A DNA stretch of 62,821 nucleotides. Source: [Clostridium] aminophilum (GTDB lineage: Bacteria; Bacillota; Clostridia; Lachnospirales; Lachnospiraceae). The position numbers and the translations under genes are program-made. The notes beneath the pieces are model-generated. The model saw nothing but the letters and a program-made list of their open reading frames with translations. It was not told where the DNA came from and made no database searches. Positions 1-7,564 of the stretch are shown in pieces (the first letter of the stretch is position 1; each line of letters starts with the position of its first letter). Location: NCBI RefSeq assembly GCF_900101295.1, contig NZ_FOIL01000012.1, positions 1 to 62,821 of the forward strand. The letters run 5' to 3'.

Positions 1-250
1 GGACGAGTGGCTTCGCCACAGAATCCGGGCAGTGTATTGGAAACAATGGAAAAAGGTGCGAACGAGGTACAAGATGCTGAGGGCGCTACACTTGCCAGAA
101 TGGAAGGTACATGAACTGGCTAACTGTAGAAAAGGCACATGGAGAGCGGCGATGATGCTAAACACAGCGCTTACCAAAACGATAATAGTGGTCAGACTCG
201 GATATCCATCCTTATCAGCCCACTATCTAAAAGTTCGTGTAAACTATTGA
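1..250 (+). CDS. ltrA: Group II intron reverse transcriptase/maturase, C-terminal fragment
   Basis: The open frame runs in from the left edge (first full codon at 2) and encodes the GIIM maturase-specific domain typical of LtrA-type proteins. Recognisable pieces are DEWLRHRIRAVYWKQWKK, RTRYKMLRALHL, ANCRKGTWRA, a LNTALTK segment and the terminal SAHYLKVRVNY. The protein would bind the intron RNA, help it splice and drive retrohoming with reverse transcriptase activity. Only about 82 residues are present; the fingers, palm and thumb lie upstream of the window, so whether the enzyme is intact cannot be judged. The stop is at 248-250, immediately before domain V. Confidence 0.9.
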   Translation, partial: DEWLRHRIRAVYWKQWKKVRTRYKMLRALHLPEWKVHELANCRKGTWRAAMMLNTALTKTIIVVRLGYPSLSAHYLKVRVNY

Positions 251-282
251 ACCGCCGTATACCGAACGGTACGTACGGTGGT
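251..282 (+). ncRNA. Group II intron domain V (catalytic hairpin)
   Basis: Bases 251-259 pair perfectly (one G-U) with 274-282. A two-base CG bulge sits at 272-273, an upper stem of four pairs joins 260-263 to 268-271, and the loop is the tetraloop GAAC. This stem, two-base bulge, stem and tetraloop layout is the hallmark of domain V. The following stretch, about 287-310, folds into a domain VI-like GGGGAG/CTCCCC stem with an A on the 3' side that could be the branch point. Confidence 0.85.
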
Positions 283-358
283 GTGGAAGGGGAGTGTCAA
301 ATCTCCCCTATCCGATCCGCAGGACCCTGAAATCTGTGGGAGAGAAGGAACTGCTGTG

Positions 359-1126
359 TTACAGCCCCAGAATCTTCGCGATCCCCACGAGGATCAGGAA
401 ATGCACCGGATAGAATGCGTAAAAGAAATACGGATGGCGGACATTTCCGCGGGTTCCGTCGTACCGTGAGATCGGAATGAGGGCGAGCGCCGCAGAGCAG
501 AGATACTGGACAGATTCAAGGGCCATGACGACGCCTGCCAGCTGATTGCGGGATGCCGGAGCGGTATACGGAAAATACAATGCGCCGATCAGAAGGATGC
601 CCACGGCTCCGTAATCGCAGAACGTGAACTGCGCGAGAAGGCAGGCGGCGGTAAAGACCGCCATCCGGAGAATGTATACCTGACGGTGTGAGGCGGAATT
701 TTCCAGAATCCGCTGGTCAAGGTACATGAAGATGAGACCGATCAGCAGCGTAAAGAGCGTGTTGTTCTTATAGAGAGAAAACAGTTCTCCGGTGGAAGCC
801 AGATTGAACGGAATTTCCGAGAGGACGGCAAACACAGCCATGGAAGCGATATAGCGCCGAAGATGCTGTGTGTGCGCGAAACCCTCCACGAGAAGAAAAC
901 AGTATAGCGGCATGGCGATTCGCCCGACGGCGCGCAGAAAGAAGATAATCCAGGGGAGGGCCGGGAACAGGAATCCGCTCATTTCCGGCGTGAGCTTTGA
1001 CAAAATGATGGCTGCGATGTGATCGATCGTCATGCAGAGCATCGCGATTGTTTTGATCTGCGCTCCGGAGAGCGGGATATCGGGAAGACGGCTGAAGATG
1101 CCGTCCTTTTCATTGAAAGAATTCAT
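359..1126 (-). CDS. TraX family membrane protein
   Basis: The 255-residue product is very hydrophobic, with about seven or eight membrane spans, and carries the family's N-terminal signature SGAQIKTIAMLCMTIDHIAA. TraX proteins (Pfam TraX) were named after an F-plasmid pilin acetylase; chromosomal homologues are widespread in Clostridia and their substrate is unknown. The start at 1126 is supported by GGAAAGG eight bases upstream (1136-1142 on the + strand). An extended -10 (TGATATAGT, 1188-1196, - strand) may be its promoter, though the matching -35 is weak. The gene is convergent with the group II intron. Confidence 0.8.
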   Translation of the reverse strand: MNSFNEKDGIFSRLPDIPLSGAQIKTIAMLCMTIDHIAAIILSKLTPEMSGFLFPALPWIIFFLRAVGRIAMPLYCFLLVEGFAHTQHLRRYIASMAVFAVLSEIPFNLASTGELFSLYKNNTLFTLLIGLIFMYLDQRILENSASHRQVYILRMAVFTAACLLAQFTFCDYGAVGILLIGALYFPYTAPASRNQLAGVVMALESVQYLCSAALALIPISRYDGTRGNVRHPYFFYAFYPVHFLILVGIAKILGL

Positions 1127-1220
1127 GTCGGATGACCTTTCCGGAATTTAGGCTTTTTTTGAAACGAGAGAGCAAAGTCTCCGAAATACTATATCACAGA
1201 TCCTGGGAAAGCAGGAAGGG

Positions 1221-1249
1221 TTGACAGAATCGGAACAGAAAGATAGAAT
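1221..1249 (+). promoter_or_regulatory. Sigma-A promoter for the metal-domain gene
   Basis: TTGACA (1221-1226) is separated by 17 bases from TAGAAT (1244-1249). The predicted transcript starts near 1256 and runs through the palindrome cluster to the gene at 1486, leaving a leader of about 230 bases. Confidence 0.65.
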
Positions 1250-1261
1250 ACAATAACGCAA

Positions 1262-1400
1262 AATAGACTAACCTAATTTAGATTAGAGTTACCTAAATTA
1301 GACACGACTAAAATTGCGAACCGATCAGCGGGAAAAGATGGTTAGAGGTAACTAAAAGATAGAAGAAAAGCTGAAAACACGTGAAGTTAGCGCTAACTAA
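1262..1400 (+). promoter_or_regulatory. Cluster of DtxR/IdeR-like operator palindromes
   Basis: Three related 15-base sites share the form NTTAG-N3-TANCTAA: ATTAGAGTTACCTAA (1282-1296), GTTAGAGGTAACTAA (1341-1355) and GTTAGCGCTAACTAA (1386-1400). A weaker fourth lies at 1262-1276. The last site contains the perfect 14-base palindrome AGTTAGCGCTAACT (1385-1398). They resemble the TTAGG...CCTAA core of DtxR/IdeR iron-repressor operators and lie just downstream of the predicted transcription start. I infer metal-dependent repression; no regulator gene is in the window. Confidence 0.5.
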
Positions 1401-1485
1401 AAAGAGAAAAGGCCTGAGGCTACGGCGATGAAACGTCGGAAGCCGGCATGAAATAAAAGGATAACAGATTTCACGGGAGAAAGTT

Positions 1486-1917
1486 ATGATAAGTTTAAAT
1501 ATACCGATAAATCAAACAGACGCCGTGGTGCTTACGGTGCTCGGCGTAATGTTTCTGCTGGGCGTCCGGGTGCTGGTCAGCTTTTTCCGGGATCCGGCGA
1601 AAAAGAGACAATTGCCGGCGGAAAATGAAGGAAACGGGACGGAGATTCTCGATGACCAATCGGAGGAACCGGTCAAGGGGCGGATTATCCTCACGATTGA
1701 CGGAATGATGTGCGGGATGTGCGAACTTCATATGAAAGATGCGGTCCGGAAGGCGATTCCCGGAGTAAGCGGAGTGGAGGCATCCCATGTGAGTGGAGAG
1801 GTTTCGTTTGTCCTCCGGGATCCGGAATCCGTCTGTGAGGTCTCATCAAAGCTCCATCGGGAAATCGATCCATTGGGTTATCGGATTCTGGAAATGGGAC
1901 GGAAGAAAATATCGTGA
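1486..1917 (+). CDS. Membrane-anchored heavy-metal-associated (HMA) domain protein
   Basis: The 143-residue protein has one N-terminal membrane span (about residues 12-33, followed by SFFRDPAKKR), an acidic linker, and a C-terminal ferredoxin-like HMA domain from about residue 65. The metal site reads GMMCGMCELH, which keeps the two cysteines of the usual GMTCxxC motif. Such domains bind Cu(I) or similar soft metals. Here the domain is tethered to the membrane without a P-type ATPase, so it may act as a metal relay or sensor. The start has GGGAGAAAG upstream (1474-1482). It is probably cotranscribed with the small Cys-rich protein at 2028 and lies under the DtxR-like operator cluster. Confidence 0.75.
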   Translation: MISLNIPINQTDAVVLTVLGVMFLLGVRVLVSFFRDPAKKRQLPAENEGNGTEILDDQSEEPVKGRIILTIDGMMCGMCELHMKDAVRKAIPGVSGVEASHVSGEVSFVLRDPESVCEVSSKLHREIDPLGYRILEMGRKKIS

Positions 1918-2027
1918 ATCGGATACTCATATATAATCATATATAATGAGCATCGGTGCATGCCGGTGCACACCGAACGAAACGGAAAACGCAGAATGCG
2001 TCGGCAGCTCTCTGGAAAGGAGAATAT

Positions 2028-2198
2028 ATGGCAGATATTATTGTGGCGGCAATTCTGATCCTGTTGATCGGAGCTGCGGTATATAAGGTGATTTCCGATA
2101 AGAAGAAGGGAATCGGCTCGTGCGGACACAGCTGCGAGTCCTGTTCCCACGGATGCAGCACGGCGAATGTCCCGGAACGCTTTCGGCTGAAAAAATGA
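2028..2198 (+). CDS. FeoB-associated Cys-rich membrane protein
   Basis: This 56-residue protein has one N-terminal membrane helix (ADIIVAAILILLIGAAVYKV), a short basic patch (SDKKKG) and a tail with CGHSCESCSHGC. That matches the FeoB-associated Cys-rich membrane protein family (PF12669), normally found beside the ferrous iron permease FeoB. No feoA or feoB lies next to it here, which is unusual. The ATG at 2028 follows GGAAAGGAG; an in-frame ATG at 1956 has no ribosome binding site and would only add an unlikely extension. A terminator follows at 2244. Confidence 0.7.
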   Translation: MADIIVAAILILLIGAAVYKVISDKKKGIGSCGHSCESCSHGCSTANVPERFRLKK

Positions 2199-2243
2199 TG
2201 TCATGAAGTAATATAGTCATGAAAATTTTCCGGGAAAAGAAAG

Positions 2244-2275
2244 AGGCCGTTCCTTGCGGGGAACGGCCTTTATGA
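2244..2275 (+). terminator. Rho-independent terminator after the Cys-rich protein
   Basis: A perfect 10-base-pair stem, AGGCCGTTCC (2244-2253) with GGAACGGCCT (2260-2269), encloses a six-base loop and is followed by a T-rich tail. Confidence 0.85.
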
Positions 2276-2402
2276 TTTATCATGCACCGTTATGCACGAA
2301 CCATTTCCAACAGTTTCGTCTGTTTATAATATAAATGTCAGAAAATTCAGAAATGCATCGAAAAATTGGCGTTTTTCCAAAACAAAAACCGTTGAAAATG
2401 GC

Positions 2403-2431
2403 TTGACCCGCCAATATGGGTATGTTATAAT
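2403..2431 (+). promoter_or_regulatory. Sigma-A promoter upstream of carA leader
   Basis: TTGACC (2403-2408), a 17-base spacer and TATAAT (2426-2431). It is the only strong promoter in the carA upstream region and lies about 320 bases before the carA start. Confidence 0.65.
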
Positions 2432-2437
2432 CACCGC

Positions 2438-2620
2438 GATATGGCGAAGTGCTAAAGAGAAATGGTGCGTCGTCTATGCATAATTTTTCACTTTTTTGAA
2501 TAATAATGCATAACTGGAAAAGAGGAAACACATTTTGTGGGACCGTATGAGAGAGCAAACATGTCATAGGACATGAGAAAGGAGCGTTCATGAAATTTTT
2601 ATTTCATGGGCGTTTTTTTT
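2438..2620 (+). ncRNA. Candidate small RNA or attenuated leader before carAB
   Basis: From the promoter at 2403-2431 to the terminator at 2585-2620 a transcript of about 180 bases is predicted. It has no convincing reading frame. Visible structure includes a long-range pairing of TATGCAT (near 2477) with ATGCATA (near 2507), a CACA/TGTG hairpin near 2530-2539, and CATGTC/GACATG at 2560-2575 just before the terminator. It is either a free-standing RNA or a leader whose terminator controls carAB. I did not recognise a PyrR site, T-box or known riboswitch. Confidence 0.35.
2585..2620 (+). terminator. Rho-independent terminator or attenuator upstream of carA
   Basis: CGTTCATGAAAT (2585-2596) pairs with ATTTCATGGGCG (2601-2612) around a four-base loop, and eight T residues follow. 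It points toward carA, 134 bases ahead of the start codon, so carAB expression must either read through it or use another promoter. Confidence 0.75.
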
Positions 2621-2638
2621 GCGAATAACGGGCCGGAG

Positions 2639-2705
2639 TCCGTGCCTGCACGGGACCCTGGCAAATGCCGCGGTGATGAGCGGAACTCGCGAAGTGTGTT
2701 TAGCC
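2639..2705 (+). repeat. GC-rich post-terminator repeat, copy 1
   Basis: The stretch CCTGCACGGG...CTGGCA..TGCCGCGG...CGGAA...GTGTG..T.GCC matches the element at 46208-46273 closely along its length, and a looser relative occurs at 37875-38045. All three begin within about 25 bases after a Rho-independent terminator. It occupies most of the space between the terminator at 2585 and carA. Confidence 0.55.
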
Positions 2706-2753
2706 TGTTTGCAGAAATACAGGGTTTTTAAGGACAGAAAGGATGGTTGACGG

Positions 2754-3842
2754 ATGGCTCAGAAGGTATATCTTCTGCTTGCAGATGGAAGATACTTTGA
2801 AGGAACGAATTTCGGCGCTCCGGTTCATGACGTGACGGGAGAAGTCGTTTTTACGACCGGAATGGTCGGATATCTTGAGACACTGACAGACCCGAGTTAC
2901 AACGGACAGATCGTCATTCAGACATTTCCGCTGGTAGGAAATTACGGTGTGATCCCGGAGGACTTCGAGAGCAAAAAGGTCTGGCTGTCGGGATATATCG
3001 TAAAAGAAGACTGTACGACTCCGTCAAACTACCGCTGCGAAGGAGATCTGGACACCTTCCTGAAGGAGCAGGGCATTCCGGCAATCAGCGGCATCGACAC
3101 CAGAGCCGTTACCCGGATCATCCGCGAAGTCGGAGCGATGAACGGTATGATCACCGCAAAGGAGCCGCCGTACTCGGATGCGCTTCTGGAAGAAATCCGT
3201 TCCTTCAGCGTAACTCATGCGGTTGAAACGGTTACACCGGAAAAGGCTGAGATTTTCCCGGCAGAGGGAGAGAAGGAATTCCGCGTTGCTCTCTGGGATT
3301 TCGGCGCGAAGGATAACATCCGCCGCGAACTGCAGAAGCGCGGCTGCGAGGTGATCGATCTTCCGGCTTCCACCACAGAAGAAGAACTCATGAAATATGA
3401 ACCGGACGGCATCATGCTGACCAACGGCCCGGGCGACCCGAGCGAAAATGTGGGTGTCATCGCGGAGATCCGCAAGGCGGCAGACAAAAAGATTCCGATG
3501 TTCGGCATCTGCCTCGGTCATCAGCTGATGGCGCTGGCAATGGGCGCGAAGACCGGAAAGATGAAGTTCGGCCACCGCGGCGCAAATCAGCCGGTCAAAT
3601 TCCTTGAGACCAACCGCATTTACATCAGCAGCCAGAACCACGGATATGAAGTAAAGGCAGACAGCCTTCCGGCCAACGCGAAGCTGTCATTTATCAATGT
3701 AAACGACGGAACCTGTGAGGGAATCGATTACACAGACCGCCCGGCATTTACCGTACAGTTCCATCCGGAAGCCTGCAGCGGACCGCTGGATACGAGATTC
3801 CTGTTTGATCGTTTTATTGAGAATATGAAAGCCGCAAAATAA
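2754..3842 (+). CDS. carA: Carbamoyl-phosphate synthase small (glutaminase) subunit
   Basis: The 362-residue product is full length for CarA. It hydrolyses glutamine and passes ammonia to CarB for carbamoyl phosphate, feeding pyrimidine and arginine synthesis. The N-terminal small-subunit domain begins QKVYLLLADGRYFEG, and a class I glutamine amidotransferase domain follows. The nucleophile is Cys253 in FGICLGHQ, and the other triad members are His337 and Glu339 in FHPEA. The start has AGAAAGGATGG upstream. Thirteen bases separate it from carB. Expression may depend on the terminator at 2585. Confidence 0.97.
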   Translation: MAQKVYLLLADGRYFEGTNFGAPVHDVTGEVVFTTGMVGYLETLTDPSYNGQIVIQTFPLVGNYGVIPEDFESKKVWLSGYIVKEDCTTPSNYRCEGDLDTFLKEQGIPAISGIDTRAVTRIIREVGAMNGMITAKEPPYSDALLEEIRSFSVTHAVETVTPEKAEIFPAEGEKEFRVALWDFGAKDNIRRELQKRGCEVIDLPASTTEEELMKYEPDGIMLTNGPGDPSENVGVIAEIRKAADKKIPMFGICLGHQLMALAMGAKTGKMKFGHRGANQPVKFLETNRIYISSQNHGYEVKADSLPANAKLSFINVNDGTCEGIDYTDRPAFTVQFHPEACSGPLDTRFLFDRFIENMKAAK

Positions 3843-3854
3843 GGAGGAAGCACA

Positions 3855-6800
3855 ATGCCGTTAAATAAGAATCTGAAAAAAGTAATGGTAATCGGTTCCG
3901 GTCCGATCGTCATCGGCCAGGCCGCAGAGTTTGACTATGCGGGAACACAGGCATGCCGTGCCCTGAAAGAGGAGGGACTGGATGTTGTTCTGGTTAACTC
4001 CAACCCGGCGACGATCATGACCGATAAGGCGATTGCGGATCAGGTATACATTGAGCCGCTGACACTGGAAACCGTGAAGAGAATCATCCTGAAGGAAAAA
4101 CCGGACAGCATCCTGTCGACTCTGGGCGGCCAGACCGGTCTGACCCTGTCCATGGAGCTGGCAAAATGCGGCTTCCTTGAGGAGCACGGCGTGAAGCTTC
4201 TGGGCGCGAATCCGGAGACGATCGACAAGGCGGAGGACCGTCAGTGCTTCAAGGATACCATGGAAGCAATCGGCGAGCCCTGCATCCCGTCGGAAGTAAC
4301 CACCACGATTGAGGATTCCGTCCGCGTGGCAGAGGAGATCGGATATCCGGTCATCATCCGTCCGGCATTTACCCTTGGCGGAACCGGCGGCGGTATTGTT
4401 AATAATGAAAAAGAACTCCGCGTGATTGCGGAGGAGGGACTTCGTCTTTCCCCGATCACTCAGATTCTGGTTGAGAAATGTATCTCCGGATGGAAGGAGA
4501 TCGAGTTCGAGTGTATCCGTGACAGCAACGGCAACGTTATCACCGTCTGCTCCATGGAGAACTTCGACCCGGTCGGCATTCACACCGGCGATTCCATTGT
4601 TATCGCTCCGGCGGTGACTCTGGCGGACAAAGAGTACCAGATGCTTCGAAGCGCATCTCTGAACATTATTCAGTCCATGGGAATTGAGGGCGGATGCAAC
4701 TGCCAGTTTGCACTGAATCCGGAGAGCAAAGAGTACGCGGTTATCGAGGTTAACCCGCGAGTATCCAGATCTTCCGCGCTGGCGTCCAAGGCAACGGGTT
4801 ATCCGATCGCCCGCGTCGCATCCAAGATTGCCATCGGTTACACCCTCGATGAGATTCCGAACGAGGTAACCGGAAAGACCATGGCCTGCTTCGAGCCGGC
4901 ACTGGACTATGTGGTTGTCAAGTTCCCGAAGTGGCCGTTTGATAAGTTTGTATACGGTCAGAGACGTCTCGGAACCCAGATGAAGGCAACCGGTGAGGTT
5001 ATGGCCATCGGAAGAAACTTCGAGCAGGCTCTTCTCAAGGCGATCCGCGGATGTGCGATCTCCCAGAATGATCTGAACATGAAGACTGTCATCGCGCTGT
5101 CCGATGATGAACTGAAGGGAAAGATCCTTGCGCAGGATGACGAGAGAATCTTCGCGATTTACGAGGCACTGAAGCGCGGCGTGACCGTCGACGAACTCCA
5201 CCGCATGACCATGGTGGACGAGTGGTTCCTCGAAAAACTGCAGCACATCATCCGCATTGAAAAGGATCTGCGCGGCGGATACTCCGATGAAGTATACGAT
5301 GAGGCAAAGATCTACGGATTCCCGGACAGCGTGATCCGTCAGCTGACCGGAAAAGAGGATCTTCCGCACAAGCCGTTCAGCTACCGCATGGTTGATACCT
5401 GCGCGGCAGAGTTTGCGGCCAGCACTCCGTATTTCTACAGCACCTACGGAGAGGCGGATGAAGCGGAAAACTTCATTAAAGAGCATGCTTCCGGAAAGAA
5501 GGTTGTCATGGTATTCGGTTCCGGCCCGATCCGCATCGGACAGGGTATCGAGTTCGACTTCGCTTCGGTTCACTGTGTATGGTCTCTGAAGAAAGCCGGC
5601 TATGAGGTTGTCATCGTCAACAATAACCCGGAGACGGTTTCCACCGACTTCAACGTTGCGGACAGACTTTACTTTGAGCCGCTGACACCGGAAGATGTCA
5701 TGGACATCATCCGTGTGGAAAAACCGATCGGCTGTGTGGTTGCCTTCGGCGGCGGAACGGCCATCAATCTGACCAAGACACTGGTGGAGAATAACATTCC
5801 GGTTCTGGGAACCAATGCGGACTCCATCGACCTTGCAGAGGACAGAGGAAGATTTGCAAATCTTCTGAAGAAGCTGAACATGAAGCAGGCGCCGGGCACA
5901 ACGGTATTCACCGAAGAAGAGGCGCTTGAGGCTGCAAACCGGATCGGATACCCGGTACTGATGCGCCCGTCCTACGTTCTGGGCGGTCAGAACATGATCA
6001 TCGCCTACAGCGACGCGGACATCAAAGAATATATGAAGATCATTCTCTCTCATAAGATTGAGAATGCGATCCTGATCGATAAATACCTGATGGGAAAAGA
6101 GCTGGAAGTTGACGCCATCTGCGACGGCGACACCGTCCTGATTCCGGGCATCATGGAACATGTCGAGCGCGCGGGTGTTCACTCCGGCGACTCGATCGCG
6201 GTATATCCGAGCTTTTTGCTGACGCAGAGCCAGATTGACCGTCTGGTGGATTACACGATCCGTCTTGCCCATGCAATGGACACCAAGGGACTGATCAACA
6301 TCCAGTATGTTCTCCATGAAGACACCATTTACATCATCGAGGTAAACCCGAGATCGTCCAGAACGGTTCCGTACATCAGCAAGGTGACCGGCGTTCCGAT
6401 GGTAGATCTGGCAACCCGCGTCATGATGGGCGAAAAGCTGGAAGACATGGGATACGAGACCGGACTGTATCCGTGCTCCAAGTATTATGCGGTTAAGGTT
6501 CCGGTATTCTCCTTCGCGAAACTTCCGGACGTAGACACACAGCTCGGCCCGGAAATGAAGTCGACCGGTGAGGTTCTGGGAATCTCCAAGTCCCTTGAGG
6601 AGGCACTCTTTAAGGGAATGCTGGCAGCGGGCTTTAAGATGAAACACTCCGGCGGTATTCTGGTCAGTGTTCGCGATGAGGAAAAGAAAGATCTGAAGAA
6701 TCTGATCAAGGCGTTTGTCACCATGGGATTCACGATCTACGCGACATCGGGCACTTCCAAGTATCTGAACAGCGTAGGTATCTCTTCCAGCGTCATCGCA

Positions 6801-7139
6801 AAGATCAGCGAGGCGAAAGAAGGCGAGCCGGATACCATTTCCCTGATGGAGTCCGGAAAAGTCAGCTACGTGATCTCCATCTCCGCGAAGGGAAGACTTC
6901 CGCAGCTGGATTCCGTAAAGATGAGAAGAAAGGCTGTCGAACTCGGAATTCCGTGCCTTACCGCACTGGATACCGCATCGGTTCTCGCCCTTGCGCTGGA
7001 AGGAAAGTATGACGAAGACAACACGGAACTCGTCGATATCGCGCACATTGACCATGGTCATGCAAACAGCGAGGAAATGAAGCGGATGGAAGAGCCGGAT
7101 ATCGTGATTCCGGGATATGTTCTTCAGGAAAAAGACTGA
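3855..7139 (+). CDS. carB: Carbamoyl-phosphate synthase large subunit
   Basis: The 1094-residue protein has the duplicated ATP-grasp layout of CarB. The first half opens with VMVIGSGPIVIGQAAEFDYA, the second repeats the pattern near residue 555 as VMVFGSGPIRIGQGIEFDFA, and a C-terminal methylglyoxal-synthase-like allosteric domain follows. It makes carbamoyl phosphate from bicarbonate, ATP and the ammonia released by CarA. AAGGAGG precedes the ATG. It forms a two-gene operon with carA, ending at the terminator at 7223. The long open frame on the opposite strand is a composition artefact. Confidence 0.98.
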   Translation: MPLNKNLKKVMVIGSGPIVIGQAAEFDYAGTQACRALKEEGLDVVLVNSNPATIMTDKAIADQVYIEPLTLETVKRIILKEKPDSILSTLGGQTGLTLSMELAKCGFLEEHGVKLLGANPETIDKAEDRQCFKDTMEAIGEPCIPSEVTTTIEDSVRVAEEIGYPVIIRPAFTLGGTGGGIVNNEKELRVIAEEGLRLSPITQILVEKCISGWKEIEFECIRDSNGNVITVCSMENFDPVGIHTGDSIVIAPAVTLADKEYQMLRSASLNIIQSMGIEGGCNCQFALNPESKEYAVIEVNPRVSRSSALASKATGYPIARVASKIAIGYTLDEIPNEVTGKTMACFEPALDYVVVKFPKWPFDKFVYGQRRLGTQMKATGEVMAIGRNFEQALLKAIRGCAISQNDLNMKTVIALSDDELKGKILAQDDERIFAIYEALKRGVTVDELHRMTMVDEWFLEKLQHIIRIEKDLRGGYSDEVYDEAKIYGFPDSVIRQLTGKEDLPHKPFSYRMVDTCAAEFAASTPYFYSTYGEADEAENFIKEHASGKKVVMVFGSGPIRIGQGIEFDFASVHCVWSLKKAGYEVVIVNNNPETVSTDFNVADRLYFEPLTPEDVMDIIRVEKPIGCVVAFGGGTAINLTKTLVENNIPVLGTNADSIDLAEDRGRFANLLKKLNMKQAPGTTVFTEEEALEAANRIGYPVLMRPSYVLGGQNMIIAYSDADIKEYMKIILSHKIENAILIDKYLMGKELEVDAICDGDTVLIPGIMEHVERAGVHSGDSIAVYPSFLLTQSQIDRLVDYTIRLAHAMDTKGLINIQYVLHEDTIYIIEVNPRSSRTVPYISKVTGVPMVDLATRVMMGEKLEDMGYETGLYPCSKYYAVKVPVFSFAKLPDVDTQLGPEMKSTGEVLGISKSLEEALFKGMLAAGFKMKHSGGILVSVRDEEKKDLKNLIKAFVTMGFTIYATSGTSKYLNSVGISSSVIAKISEAKEGEPDTISLMESGKVSYVISISAKGRLPQLDSVKMRRKAVELGIPCLTALDTASVLALALEGKYDEDNTELVDIAHIDHGHANSEEMKRMEEPDIVIPGYVLQEKD

Positions 7140-7222
7140 TCGGAACCGTTATGATAAAGAACGGATCTCAAAACAGTCCAAAACTGCGAGAACAGTAAAA
7201 AGTAAAGCAGTAAAACAGAAAA

Positions 7223-7269
7223 CAGGCGGTGCACCGGCGACAACAGCCGGGCGCTGCCTGATTTTTTTC
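7223..7269 (+). terminator. Rho-independent terminator after carAB
   Basis: CAGGC...CCGGC (7223-7238) pairs with GCCGGG...GCCTG (7246-7260), with internal mismatches, and a run of seven T residues follows at 7262. Confidence 0.75.
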
Positions 7270-7270
7270 T

Positions 7271-7325
7271 TATGAGATCAGAAATTTCTCCGAAATTCCT
7301 ATAGCACCAAAAACGCTCTGCGGAT
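7271..7325 (+). repeat. Post-terminator hairpin repeat, degenerate copy
   Basis: The core GAAATTTCTCCGAAATTCC and the tail ACCAAAAACGCTCTGCGG match the other copies, but the outer stem (ATGAGATC/TATAGCAC) is mostly lost. It begins right after the T-run of the carAB terminator. The rest of the gap to 7459 holds nothing I recognise. Confidence 0.65.
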
Positions 7326-7458
7326 TTTTCTGCGACGGAATGGGAGAACGTGAGTGAGTAAGGGAGAATATGAAGGAACAGAAAAACGGCTGCCGGATGA
7401 AGATGTGTGTAAAAAATTTATAATACAACATGAAAATACAGCAAAACTCCCGATAATC

Positions 7459-7487
7459 TTTACAGACATCGAAAAAGGAAGTATACT
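7459..7487 (+). promoter_or_regulatory. Sigma-A promoter for the sensor kinase operon
   Basis: TTTACA (7459-7464), 17 bases, TATACT (7482-7487), 78 bases ahead of the kinase start. Confidence 0.6.
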
Positions 7488-7564
7488 AAATTACTACACA
7501 GCAGTCAATGATACATGAAAAGAATGAAATAAACAGGAGCGGCAGTTGAACTGCCTTTAAGATT

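Larger units (their letters stand above)
1..316 (+). mobile_element. Group II intron, 3' portion (5' end outside window)
   Basis: The window opens inside a group II intron. The maturase reading frame ends at 250, and domain V and domain VI follow directly, as in bacterial introns whose ORF sits in domain IV. The intron probably ends near 316, after the sequence TCCGAT that follows the domain VI stem. The presumed 3' exon starts about 42 bases from the stop codon of the oppositely oriented traX-like gene. The exact 3' splice junction is inferred from the usual ending of such introns and was not tested. Confidence 0.85.

Noticed and set aside
2438-2753. T-box, PyrR site or known riboswitch before carA
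   Set aside because: I looked for the T-box AGGGTGGNACCGCG sequence and a PyrR-type conserved loop and found neither.
3861-7061. A 1066-residue open frame on the - strand opposite carB
   Set aside because: It mirrors the codon pattern of carB, has no protein-like domains and no ribosome binding site; carB is unambiguous.
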